From: an uncultured Pelagibacteraceae bacterium
GTDB taxonomy: Bacteria; Pseudomonadota; Alphaproteobacteria; Pelagibacterales; Pelagibacteraceae
Assembly (NCBI GenBank): GCA_902600485.1
Contig: CACKJD010000002.1
Span: forward strand, 1-64,000
Direction of reading: 5' to 3'
DNA: 64,000 bases
In this document: positions 8,772-16,815 of the stretch, piece after piece
Layout: every line of letters begins with the position of its first letter
How positions within the stretch are numbered: position 1 is the first letter of the stretch
Translations under genes and position numbers: made by a program
Notes under the pieces: model-generated
Databases searched by the model: none
What the model was told of the DNA's origin: nothing
Seen by the model: the letters and a program-made list of their open reading frames with translations, nothing else

Positions 8772-9068
8772 TTATTTATTTTTTTTTTTAAAATTTCTGA
8801 ATTCATAGTCAATAAAGGCATAGATCATATTTTTCCAAACTCTATTACTAATTTTTGGATCAACTCCTTTCTTTATTGATTTATCTTTTATAATTCTGAG
8901 AATTTTATTAATTCTCTTTTTGTCAATGATTTCTTTTTTAAACTCTTTTAAAGAAAGAACTTTTTTTACATAGTTTGCTCTTAATTTTAATAAATTAAGC
9001 ATTTTATTATCAATAAGATCCAGTTTTTTTCGGAGTAAAAATAGTTTTTTTTTGTTACTAGGCGACAT
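8772..9068 (-). CDS. Chorismate mutase, AroQ class
   Basis: All-helical enzyme converting chorismate to prephenate for phenylalanine and tyrosine synthesis. The 98 residues follow the AroQ pattern: LFLLRKKLDLIDNKMLNLLKLRANYVKKVLSLK in helix 1 (active-site Arg and Lys), RINKILRI, and a third helix with AFIDYEF. It is monofunctional, with no fused prephenate dehydratase. Transcribed alone toward rpmG; the stop abuts the rpmG stop. The promoter must lie in the 43 nt shared with divergent ctaA. Confidence 0.82.
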   Translation of the reverse strand: MSPSNKKKLFLLRKKLDLIDNKMLNLLKLRANYVKKVLSLKEFKKEIIDKKRINKILRIIKDKSIKKGVDPKISNRVWKNMIYAFIDYEFRNFKKKNK

Positions 9069-9111
9069 TTATTCTTTTGGAATTATAACTAAATATTATA
9101 TCTATTTAACC

Positions 9112-10131
9112 GTGTACTTAAACGATAAAAAAACAGATAAATATTTATATAATTGGTTAATTACCATGTTTGTGCTTGTATCAAGTATTATAATTGTTGG
9201 TGGTTTAACTAGATTGACAGATTCAGGACTATCTATAACTGAATGGGAATTATTTAAAGGTATTCTGCCACCTTTTACCAATACACAATGGGAATTTTAT
9301 TTTAACCTCTATAAAGAGATACCTGAGTATAAACTTCAGAATTTTAATATGAATTTAAATGAATTTAAGATAATTTTTTGGTGGGAATGGGCACATAGAT
9401 TTTTAGGGAGATTAATAGGTTTATTTTTTTTATGTCCATTAATTTACTTTTCTATAAAAAAAGGAATCGATAAAACAAAAGAATTAATTTTCATTTTTAT
9501 GTTAATTTGTTTCCAAGGTTTTATAGGTTGGTATATGGTTTCAAGTGGTCTTGTTAATAGAGTAGATGTAAGTCATTTTAGATTATCTTTACATTTAACT
9601 ATTGCCTTTATCATTTTATCACTTATTTTATGGCAAATATTAAAATACAAATACGTATATAAAAATTCAGATCATTTCATAAAATATAGTCTTCCATCAA
9701 TATTTTTATTTTTGATATATTTGCAGATTATATTTGGAGCGTTTGTATCTGGAATGGATGCAGGTAAAATTTACAATACTTGGCCTTTGATGGGTAATAA
9801 TTACTTCCCTGATGACAATAGTTTTAATCATATATTTACAATTGATGCATTGAGTGATCCTTCGTTAGTTCAATTTATTCACAGAAATTTAGCATATCTT
9901 ATAATGTTAGTGTTTCTTTTAATTTCAATTTTAGTGATAAACGGAAAAATGACCAGATTTTATAACATCATTAAAATTATAGGAGTAATTTTATTTTTAC
10001 AAATTTTTTTAGGAATTTTAACAATTTTAAATGGTGCACAAATGTTATTAGCATCCATGCACCAAATAAGCTCTATAATATTAGTAAGCTTTAGTATCTA
10101 TTTTTTATTTCTTAACAAAAAGATTAACTAA
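9112..10131 (+). CDS. ctaA: Heme A synthase
   Basis: Inner-membrane enzyme that oxidises the C8 methyl of heme O to give heme A for cytochrome c oxidase. It has eight membrane segments with the heme-ligating histidines in WEWAHRFLGR, SHFRLSLHL, QFIHRNLAY and MHQISS. GLTRLTDSGLSITEW is the conserved first loop. The open frame extends to a TTG at 9052, inside the divergent chorismate mutase gene. GTG at 9112 gives a normal N-terminus (339 aa, short polar lead before the first membrane segment), so I prefer it. The 3' end overlaps metY by 8 nt, convergently. Confidence 0.92.
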   Translation: MYLNDKKTDKYLYNWLITMFVLVSSIIIVGGLTRLTDSGLSITEWELFKGILPPFTNTQWEFYFNLYKEIPEYKLQNFNMNLNEFKIIFWWEWAHRFLGRLIGLFFLCPLIYFSIKKGIDKTKELIFIFMLICFQGFIGWYMVSSGLVNRVDVSHFRLSLHLTIAFIILSLILWQILKYKYVYKNSDHFIKYSLPSIFLFLIYLQIIFGAFVSGMDAGKIYNTWPLMGNNYFPDDNSFNHIFTIDALSDPSLVQFIHRNLAYLIMLVFLLISILVINGKMTRFYNIIKIIGVILFLQIFLGILTILNGAQMLLASMHQISSIILVSFSIYFLFLNKKIN

Positions 10132-11449
10132 CAGCTTTAAGGCTTGGCTTGCCAGATGCATCTAGTGCTTGTTTTAAGTCAGCAATTATATCATCCGGAT
10201 GCTCAATACCTATAGATAATCTAACATATCCAGGTGTTACACCTGCAGCTAATAACTCTTCTTCAGTTAACTGGCTGTGTGTCGTAGTAGCTGGATGAAT
10301 TGCTAGGCTTCTAGCATCACCTATGTTGGCAACATGGTAAAACATTTTAAGAGCTTCTATAAACTTTTTACCAGCCTCAACCCCGCCTTTTACTTCAATA
10401 CCAATTAAGGCGCCGTTACCACCTGAAAAATATTTCTTAGTTCTATCACCTACAGATCCTTTGTGGAGGGTAGGGTATATAACTCTCTCAACATTCTTGT
10501 GTTTTGTTAAAAAATCAACAGCTTTTTCTGCGTTAGAACAGTGTTGCTTCATTCTTAATGGCGCTGTCTCTAACCCCTGTATAATCCCCCAGGCATTATC
10601 TGGTGCTAAAGGAGCTCCTAGATCACGTAATAAACAAACTCTAGCTCTAACTGCAAAAGAAACATTTGCTCCCGTTAACTGTGGAACTACTTCTCCCCAT
10701 TTAGCTCCTCCATAACTCATATCTGGTTCATTAAACAAAGGTTGTCTTTTTGGATCTGCTGTCCAGTCAAAATTACCACCATCAACTAAACAACCGCCAA
10801 TAACAGTACCATGTCCACCAATAAATTTTGTTAAAGAGTGAACTACTACTGCTGCTCCATGATCCAAAGGTTTGCATATAATAGGTGCTGCAGTATTATC
10901 CATTATTAATGGTATATTATGTTTTCTACCAATATCAGATACCTCTTTAATTGGAAAAACTCTCAAAGCTGGATTAGGTAATGTTTCTGCATAAAAACAT
11001 CTTGTTCTATCATCTATTGCTTTTTCAAAATTTTTAGGATCCGAAGGGTCAGCATATCTTACTTCTATACCTAATTTTTTTAAAGTATGTGTAAAGAGAT
11101 TTACAGTTCCACCGTATAAGTCTGTAGAACTAACGAAATTGTCACCTGCTTGACAAACATTAACAATTGCAAATGTTGATGCGGCTTGTCCAGATCCAAC
11201 TGTTACACATGCTAAACCGTTTTCTATTGCTGCTACTCTTTTTTCTAGCACATCATTTGTTGGATTCATAATTCTCGTATAAATATTTCCAAATTCTTTT
11301 AATGCAAAAAGATTTGCAGCATGGCCAGTATTATTAAATTGATAAGAAGTTGTTCTATAAATTGGAACAGCAACAGCAGTAGTTGCGGGGTCACTTCTAT
11401 ATTCACCTCCGTGCAATGCTATAGTTTCTGGATTTTTTGATTTACTCAT
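10124..11449 (-). CDS. metY: O-acetylhomoserine sulfhydrylase (MetY), PLP enzyme
   Basis: Makes homocysteine from O-acetylhomoserine and sulfide, the direct route to methionine. It is a 441-aa Cys/Met-metabolism PLP enzyme: TLALHGG-type start (ETIALHGGEYR), SGQAAS, DLYGGT, DNT and the PLP lysine in VVHSLTKFIGGHG near residue 209. The ~70-residue longer mid-region (DPKRQPLFNEPDMSYGG) is typical of MetY rather than MetB/MetC. An AGGAG Shine-Dalgarno (plus-strand 11456-11460) lies 6 nt before the ATG, stronger than elsewhere in the window. The leader folds as a pseudoknot and may be a SAM riboswitch. Confidence 0.93.
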   Translation of the reverse strand: MSKSKNPETIALHGGEYRSDPATTAVAVPIYRTTSYQFNNTGHAANLFALKEFGNIYTRIMNPTNDVLEKRVAAIENGLACVTVGSGQAASTFAIVNVCQAGDNFVSSTDLYGGTVNLFTHTLKKLGIEVRYADPSDPKNFEKAIDDRTRCFYAETLPNPALRVFPIKEVSDIGRKHNIPLIMDNTAAPIICKPLDHGAAVVVHSLTKFIGGHGTVIGGCLVDGGNFDWTADPKRQPLFNEPDMSYGGAKWGEVVPQLTGANVSFAVRARVCLLRDLGAPLAPDNAWGIIQGLETAPLRMKQHCSNAEKAVDFLTKHKNVERVIYPTLHKGSVGDRTKKYFSGGNGALIGIEVKGGVEAGKKFIEALKMFYHVANIGDARSLAIHPATTTHSQLTEEELLAAGVTPGYVRLSIGIEHPDDIIADLKQALDASGKPSLKAVS

Positions 11450-11531
11450 ATTTTACTCCTTTTTTTGTGTTTTTGCTTATGCTTGGTTCACAATAAAGTT
11501 TAAACACCCATTTAAAACCTTTTAAGGGTAT
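11450..11531 (-). promoter_or_regulatory. metY leader with H-type pseudoknot; candidate SAM-II/SAM-V-like riboswitch
   Basis: Read on the minus strand, AUACCC (11531-11526) pairs with GGGUGU (11509-11504) in a 6-bp stem. The A/U-rich loop carries GGUU (11519-11516), which can pair with AACC (11488-11485) downstream, making an H-type pseudoknot. An AAGCAUAAGC segment and the AGGAG ribosome site follow. SAM-II and SAM-V aptamers are small H-type pseudoknots, and SAM-V was first described in Candidatus Pelagibacter; methionine genes are their targets. The folding is seen in the sequence; the ligand is inference. Confidence 0.5.
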
Positions 11532-11569
11532 CATAATAAGAATAGATAAAACAAGCTAAATATAATAAA

Positions 11570-11597
11570 TTGACAATGTTATATTATTAAGTATTAA
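11570..11597 (+). promoter_or_regulatory. Sigma70-type promoter for rplM-rpsI
   Basis: A perfect TTGACA (11570-11575) is followed after 16 nt by TATTAA (11592-11597). The rplM ATG begins at 11609, so transcription would start about 5 nt before the coding sequence and the mRNA would be nearly leaderless. No Shine-Dalgarno is visible. An upstream start is possible. Confidence 0.5.
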
Positions 11598-11608
11598 TCC
11601 GCCTCAAT

Positions 11609-12067
11609 ATGACAAAGTTTGTTAAAAAAGATGAAATCAATTCTAAGTGGTATGAAATTGACGCTAAAAACGCGGTTGTTGGAAGATTGGCTACAATTAT
11701 TACTAAAATTTTAAGAGGTAAAAATACAGCGAAATTTACTCCACACATGGATCATGGGGATTTTGTTATTGTCAAAAATATTGAACATATAAAATTTACT
11801 GGAAACAAATTTGAGAATAAAAAATACTATAGGCACACTGGTTACCCTGGTGGAATTAAAGAAACAACGCCAGAAAGAATTAGTGAAAAAAAACCAGAAG
11901 AGATTTTAAAATTAGCAGTTAAAAGAATGCTACCTGGAGGACCTTTGGCTAAAAAACAATTATCAAAATTAAAGATTTATATTGGGGAAAGCCACCCTCA
12001 TTCAGCTCAAAATCCTGAAATTATAGAAATAAAAAATCTTAACAACAAAAATATTATTAGGAATTAA
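11609..12067 (+). CDS. rplM: 50S ribosomal protein L13
   Basis: Early-assembling large-subunit protein. The 152 residues show the L13 pattern: KWYEIDAKNAVVGRLAT near the start, LRGKN, FTPHMDHGDFVIVKN, YYRHTGYPGGIKE, and AVKRMLPGGPLAKKQLSKLKIY with the hallmark M-L-P near residue 110. It is followed after 1 nt by rpsI, the conserved L13-S9 pair. An apparent strong promoter sits directly upstream. Confidence 0.97.
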   Translation: MTKFVKKDEINSKWYEIDAKNAVVGRLATIITKILRGKNTAKFTPHMDHGDFVIVKNIEHIKFTGNKFENKKYYRHTGYPGGIKETTPERISEKKPEEILKLAVKRMLPGGPLAKKQLSKLKIYIGESHPHSAQNPEIIEIKNLNNKNIIRN

Positions 12068-12068
12068 A

Positions 12069-12491
12069 ATGGAACAAGTATCTAAAGTTGAAAATCTAAA
12101 TTTTAAAGATAGTAAATATGCAACAGGAAGAAGAAAAAAATCTATTGCAAAAGTTTGGTTAAAAAAAGGATCCGGTAAAATAATTGTTAATGGAAAAGAT
12201 TATGGAGAATACTTTAAAAGAGTAAATCACAAAAGTGAATTAACAAAGCCTTTTGAAATAATAAATCAGGCTACATCATATGATGTAAAATGTTCAGTAA
12301 AAGGCGGTGGTCATAGTGGGCAAGTGGGAGCTATGATACATGGAATATCTAAAGCCTTATTGCAGTTTGATTCAGCTTTAAAACCAGCACTTAAAAAAGA
12401 AAAACTTACCACGAGAGACTCTAGGGCAGTTGAACGTAAAAAATACGGCCATAGAAAAGCTAGAAGAAGTTTCCAGTTTTCTAAAAGATAA
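12069..12491 (+). CDS. rpsI: 30S ribosomal protein S9
   Basis: Small-subunit protein whose C-terminal tail reaches the P-site tRNA. KYATGRRKKSIAKVWLKKGSGKIIVNGKDYGEYF, GGGHSGQVGAMIHGISKALL, and the terminal TTRDSRAVERKKYGHRKARRSFQFSKR are all standard S9 features, including the final SKR. The protein has 140 aa with a short N-terminal extension of ~14 residues. It is cotranscribed with rplM. Confidence 0.97.
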   Translation: MEQVSKVENLNFKDSKYATGRRKKSIAKVWLKKGSGKIIVNGKDYGEYFKRVNHKSELTKPFEIINQATSYDVKCSVKGGGHSGQVGAMIHGISKALLQFDSALKPALKKEKLTTRDSRAVERKKYGHRKARRSFQFSKR

Positions 12492-12499
12492 TATCTTTT
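12483..12499 (+). terminator. Possible weak terminator after rpsI
   Basis: AAAAGAT (12483-12489) and ATCTTTT (12493-12499) form a 7-bp hairpin with a 3-nt loop spanning the rpsI stop codon, ending in a short T run. The stem is almost all A/U, so strength is doubtful; argC starts 28 nt further on. Confidence 0.3.
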
Positions 12500-12526
12500 T
12501 AAATTTCAACTGTTAATATATTTAAT

Positions 12527-13546
12527 ATGAAACAACTTAATGTTTTAGTTGCAGGTTCTACAGGTTATATAGGAGTTCAGCTTGTAAAGCTTTTATGTAA
12601 ACACAAATATATAAAGATTAAGTATCTTTGTGGAAATTCATCAATTGGAAAAAATATATATGTATATGACAAAACATTAAAGAAATATAATTTGCCAAAA
12701 ATTGTTAAAGTTAATTATAGATACTTTAAAGAAGTAGATGTAATTTTTACTGCTTTACCAAACGGACAAAGTCAAATTATTGGGAACAATTTAAATAAAA
12801 AAAATATACTAATAGATTTATCTGCCGATTTTAGAATAAAAGACGTAAATATTTACAAAAAATTTTATAAAATTAAACATAAATCTAAAAAGTTATTAAT
12901 TGATAGCGTGTATGGATTATCTGAATTATACGAACAAGAAATAAAAAATAAAAAAATTATAGCCTGTCCTGGTTGTTATCCGACATCAATAATAACACCT
13001 CTATTTCCACTATTTAAAAAAAAATATCTAAAAATTAATAAAGTTATAATTGACTCAAAATCAGGATATTCGGGCGCTGGAAGAACAATTTTAAAAAAAG
13101 AAAAAAAAATTAATTTATTTAATTCATTAACTGCCTATGGTATCCCTAATCATCGCCATAATGCTGAAATATATCAAGAACTTTCTTTTATATCAAAAAA
13201 AATAAAGTTTAATTTTACTCCTCACATTTTACCTATGTTTAGAGGTATTTTATCTACTATATACGTTGAGAAAAAAAACAATATAAGCACAGAAAAAATT
13301 TTGAATTTTTTGAAAAGATTTTATAAAAAAAATAAATTTATTCGAATATGTAAAAAAAATATGCTTATTGGTACTAAAAATGTAATAAATACAAATTATT
13401 GTGATATTTCAGTATGTGAAACAAATGATAAAAGTAGATTGGTAATATTGTCAGCTATTGATAATTTGATAAAAGGTGGAGCCGGTCAAGCAATACAAAA
13501 TTTGAATATTAAATTCGGCTTTAATATTGATGAGGGGTTAAATTAA
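12527..13546 (+). CDS. argC: N-acetyl-gamma-glutamyl-phosphate reductase
   Basis: NADPH-dependent third step of arginine synthesis. The Rossmann motif VAGSTGYIGVQLVKLL is at the N-terminus, FTALPNG follows, and the catalytic Cys lies in IACPGCYPTS near residue 149. IDSKSGYSGAGR, AYGIPNHRHNAEI with the catalytic His, and DNLIKGGAGQAIQN complete the family pattern. The length of 339 aa is normal for the long form. Its stop codon shares bases with the start of the tiny lipoprotein gene (TAATG). Confidence 0.95.
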   Translation: MKQLNVLVAGSTGYIGVQLVKLLCKHKYIKIKYLCGNSSIGKNIYVYDKTLKKYNLPKIVKVNYRYFKEVDVIFTALPNGQSQIIGNNLNKKNILIDLSADFRIKDVNIYKKFYKIKHKSKKLLIDSVYGLSELYEQEIKNKKIIACPGCYPTSIITPLFPLFKKKYLKINKVIIDSKSGYSGAGRTILKKEKKINLFNSLTAYGIPNHRHNAEIYQELSFISKKIKFNFTPHILPMFRGILSTIYVEKKNNISTEKILNFLKRFYKKNKFIRICKKNMLIGTKNVINTNYCDISVCETNDKSRLVILSAIDNLIKGGAGQAIQNLNIKFGFNIDEGLN

Positions 13547-13716
13547 TGCGAGTAATATATCTTATTTTTTTTGTTATTTTGTTATCTTGTAATAAAAATA
13601 TTAATGAAAAAAAAACATACAAAATTAATATAAATGATAATTTAACATTTAATGAGTTCAAAAAGTTGATAGAAGAAAAAGGATTAAAGAAAGATTATCC
13701 TGATATTAATCAATGA
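13546..13716 (+). CDS. Small putative lipoprotein between argC and hom
   Basis: A 56-residue ORF, too short for common cut-offs. MRVIYLIFFVILLSC is a clear type II signal with a lipobox-like LLSC, so Cys15 would be lipidated and the mature part would be only ~42 residues: a basic linker, then NLTFNEFKKLIEEKGLKKDYPDIN. The start overlaps the argC stop (TAATG) and the stop overlaps the hom start (ATGA), so it is coupled on both sides. I do not recognise a family. A role in the envelope is inferred from the signal only. Confidence 0.7.
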   Translation: MRVIYLIFFVILLSCNKNINEKKTYKININDNLTFNEFKKLIEEKGLKKDYPDINQ

Positions 13717-15005
13717 AAAATAAAATAAATATTGCTATTGTTGGGTTAGGTCAAATTGGTAATCATCTTTTTAATGAAATTAAAATTAAAAAAAAAGAGA
13801 TAGAACTACTCACTGGAAAAAAAATTAATATAGCAGCTATTTCAGCAAAAAATAAAAATAAAAAAAGAAAATTTAAAATTAACAAAAAGATTTTCTATAA
13901 AAATCCTCTTAAAATTATTAATAAAAATAAAATTGATATTTTATTCGAATGTATAGGTTTATCTGATGGAATTTCAAAAAAAGTTGTGGAAAAAGCTCTA
14001 AAAAATTGCATACATGTGATAACCCCGAATAAAGCTTTAATTTCTAAACATGGAGATTATTTAAGTAATATAGCGGAGAGAAAAAAAGTAAATCTTGAAT
14101 TTGAAGCATCTGTTGGAGGTGGTATTCCTATTTTACGTACAATAAAAGAAGGTTTGTCTACAAATAGAATAACTAAAGTTTATGGAATTCTAAATGGTAC
14201 ATGTAATTATCTTCTATCAGAAATGGACAGAACTAATGATAATTTTAAAAATGTTTTAAAAAAAGCACAAAGGCTAGGTTATGCAGAACCTGGTGACCCA
14301 AGGCTAGACATAAACGGATATGACACATTAGCTAAAGTAAGAATTCTATCTTCTTTAGCTTTTAAAAAGAAAATTTCGAAAAACAATCTTTTAATGGAGG
14401 GAATTGAAAATATTGAGCCAAAAGATTTTAAAATAGCAAATCAATTAAATCTTAAAATAAAATTATTAGGTATAACCGAGATCATTAATAATAGTTTATT
14501 TGAAAGAGTTCACCCATGTCTTGTAAATAAAAAAAGCTATATAGGTAATGTGGATGGTGTTATGAATGCGGTTATATTAGAAGGAAAACCTGTTGGAGAA
14601 AGTATTTTACAGGGGGAAGGAGCTGGCCCTGGACCAACATCATCAGCACTAATGTCAGATTTGCTTTCTATTTTAAGAGGTAATATCAAAAATCCGTTAG
14701 GAGTTTCTAGTAGTAAAAGAAGTTATATTTCCTCATTTAATGTAAATAATTATGAAAATTCTCTATATTTAAGATTTGAAGTTAAAGATAAACCTGGTGT
14801 TTTGTCAGAAATAACAAAAAATTTAGCCAAAAACCGTATTTCGATACAAAGAATGATACAAATACCAAACAATAAACTTAAAACAGCATCTATAGTAATT
14901 ATTACACACAAAACAAAACAAATTAATTCAAATAATTTTCTAAAATTATTAAAAAAAAACAAAAAAATTCTTAAAAGACCAGTCTTGTTAAGACTTTTTG
15001 ATTGA
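13713..15005 (+). CDS. hom: Homoserine dehydrogenase with C-terminal ACT domain
   Basis: NAD(P)H-dependent reduction of aspartate semialdehyde to homoserine, precursor of threonine and methionine (and of the MetY substrate). GLGQIGNHLF is the nucleotide-binding loop, then ITPNKALIS, FEASVGGGIPIL, the catalytic YGILNGTCNYLLSEM and GYAEPGDPRLDINGYDTLAK. Residues ~345-430 form an ACT domain (YLRFEVKDKPGVLSEITKNLAK), a likely threonine-feedback site. The gene ends the conserved region; sugar-modifying genes follow with a 1-nt overlap. In most alphaproteobacteria glpX and recJ come next, but here they are ~10 kb away and inverted. Confidence 0.96.
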   Translation: MKNKINIAIVGLGQIGNHLFNEIKIKKKEIELLTGKKINIAAISAKNKNKKRKFKINKKIFYKNPLKIINKNKIDILFECIGLSDGISKKVVEKALKNCIHVITPNKALISKHGDYLSNIAERKKVNLEFEASVGGGIPILRTIKEGLSTNRITKVYGILNGTCNYLLSEMDRTNDNFKNVLKKAQRLGYAEPGDPRLDINGYDTLAKVRILSSLAFKKKISKNNLLMEGIENIEPKDFKIANQLNLKIKLLGITEIINNSLFERVHPCLVNKKSYIGNVDGVMNAVILEGKPVGESILQGEGAGPGPTSSALMSDLLSILRGNIKNPLGVSSSKRSYISSFNVNNYENSLYLRFEVKDKPGVLSEITKNLAKNRISIQRMIQIPNNKLKTASIVIITHKTKQINSNNFLKLLKKNKKILKRPVLLRLFD

Positions 15006-15997
15006 TGAATATACTATTTTATTGTCCATCAAAATTTAATTTAAAGTCAAAAAATAATAATAGTTTAGGAGGTATAGAAACTTTAAATTTGGAATTATCA
15101 AATATTCTTTCATCAAACAAATATAAAATATTTTTATCTACAATTTGTAAAAAAGTTCTTAGAAAAAAAAATTTAATAAATTTACCAATCTCGACTATAA
15201 AAAAAAATAATAACTATGACTTCAATTATATAATTAGTTCTAATGATCCAAGTATATTTAATTATTATAAAAATTCTAAAAATATATTATGGATGCATAA
15301 TACTCTTGCTATCGAAAAAGCTATAAGAAAAAAAAAAATTATTTCAATATTAACAAATAAAATTAACGCTGTTTTTGTAAGTGAATATTTAAAAAATAAT
15401 ACTTCTAAATTATTTAATTTTAAATCAAGAACTGTAATCCCAAATTTTTTGTCCGAAGAATTTGATAAAATCAAATTTAACTATTATAGAAAACCCAATG
15501 TTATTTGGTCTGTTAGCAGAAATAGAGGATTAGATGAGTTTGTTAAAATTTGGATTAATGACATATCAAAAAAATATTCTAAAGCAAATCTACATATTTT
15601 CGGTATAAAAAAATACAAGCATAAAGATAAATTAAAAAAATATAATATTTTTTTTCACGGGCGAGTTAAAAAGAAAATTCTAAAAAAATATTACGAAAAA
15701 TCTGTTTGTTCTATTTGTCTTGGATACGACGAAACTTTTTGTTTAAATGCAATTGAGTCCATGTCTTGCGGAACCCCTGTTCTTAGTTTTAAAATGACAG
15801 CTTTAAATTTTTTAATCAAAAATGGTAAAAATGGTTATAAAGCAGAAAATTTTAAAGATTTGGCATCAAAAATAAAAAAGATTATTAGTTTAAGATTAGA
15901 AAAAAGAAAAAAAATAATTAAAACAACGTTATCATTTTCGAGAAAATACAAAATAAAAAAAATTAAAAAAAAATGGGAAAAAATATTTAATAAATGA
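15005..15997 (+). CDS. Glycosyltransferase, GT4-like
   Basis: A 330-aa protein with the two-domain GT-B layout. The N-terminal NILFYCPSKFN...GGIETLNLELSNIL shows the GG-x-E acceptor-side motif. The C-terminal half has WSVSRNRGLDEFVKIW, LHIFG, FFHGRV, and CLGYDETFCLNAIESMSCGTPVLSF, where E-x-F-C-x-x-x-x-E is the nucleotide-sugar motif. It probably extends a surface glycan; donor and acceptor cannot be told. An in-frame TTG lies one codon upstream; ATG 15005 gives a TGATG junction with hom. First of five coupled accessory genes. Confidence 0.85.
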   Translation: MNILFYCPSKFNLKSKNNNSLGGIETLNLELSNILSSNKYKIFLSTICKKVLRKKNLINLPISTIKKNNNYDFNYIISSNDPSIFNYYKNSKNILWMHNTLAIEKAIRKKKIISILTNKINAVFVSEYLKNNTSKLFNFKSRTVIPNFLSEEFDKIKFNYYRKPNVIWSVSRNRGLDEFVKIWINDISKKYSKANLHIFGIKKYKHKDKLKKYNIFFHGRVKKKILKKYYEKSVCSICLGYDETFCLNAIESMSCGTPVLSFKMTALNFLIKNGKNGYKAENFKDLASKIKKIISLRLEKRKKIIKTTLSFSRKYKIKKIKKKWEKIFNK

Positions 15998-16815
15998 AAA
16001 AAAAATTAAAACTTTTACAAAGAATTAAAAAAGAAATATTAAAGGGATTATCAAGGATCAAATGGATTATGATATCGAATTATATTTATTATTTTAGAAA
16101 AATTTTTCAAAAAAAAAATAAAGTTAAAAATAAGATTGCTATTTTAGTGCCGTCTAAACAGCGTATTATTAGACTACAGCGTTTTATTGATAGCTTAATT
16201 AATAATACAAGTGATATTAATAGAATATATATTGAAATATTAATAGATGAAGATGAATTACAAAAAAATGAATATATAAATTATATAAACAATTTAAAAA
16301 AAAACTTTAATATTAACTTACATGTCAAAAATGAAAAAACTCACAATTTAAGAAATAATTTTTTGGCAAGTAAGATTAATTGTGATTTATATTTTCCATT
16401 AAATGATGATGTAATATTTATATTAAAAAATTGGGACGATTATATAGATGATGTAAATTCTTATATACCTAAAGATAAACCTTTTTCAATTTGGACTAAA
16501 GCTAGTACTAAGTATCCTTATTTACATAGTGAATTTCCTATTGTTAACAATAGTTGGTATAAAAAACTAGGTTATATTGGAAATTATCATCTTTTTGGAT
16601 ACATAGACACGTGGATTTGCGAATTAGGCAAAATATCTAAAAAATTTATTATTGCAAAAACAAAATTTATAGAACATCTAAATGTTGAAATAAAAGGATC
16701 AAGAGATATAAAAGATAAAACTTATCATGATCTCATGATATCTCAAAAAGATGATCTTGATTTATGGCAAAAAACTAAAAACATTAGATTAGAGGATAGT
16801 AAAAAGCTATTATGA
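15994..16815 (+). CDS. Glycosyltransferase, GT2-like (GT-A fold)
   Basis: A 273-aa protein with a basic N-terminus of ~45 residues, then KIAILVPSKQRIIRLQRFIDSL, resembling the start of GT-A transferases. YIEILIDEDE and LYFPLNDDVIF supply the acidic metal-binding residues (DDD-like). GNYHLFGYIDTWICELGKI may form the acceptor end. The family assignment is from these patterns only. Overlaps both neighbours by ATGA, so it belongs to the same transcript. Confidence 0.7.
   Translation: MKKKLKLLQRIKKEILKGLSRIKWIMISNYIYYFRKIFQKKNKVKNKIAILVPSKQRIIRLQRFIDSLINNTSDINRIYIEILIDEDELQKNEYINYINNLKKNFNINLHVKNEKTHNLRNNFLASKINCDLYFPLNDDVIFILKNWDDYIDDVNSYIPKDKPFSIWTKASTKYPYLHSEFPIVNNSWYKKLGYIGNYHLFGYIDTWICELGKISKKFIIAKTKFIEHLNVEIKGSRDIKDKTYHDLMISQKDDLDLWQKTKNIRLEDSKKLL

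Noticed and set aside
9052-9111. Longer ctaA start at TTG 9052
   Set aside because: It would run into the divergent chorismate mutase coding region and add a hydrophobic stretch not typical of the family; GTG 9112 fits.
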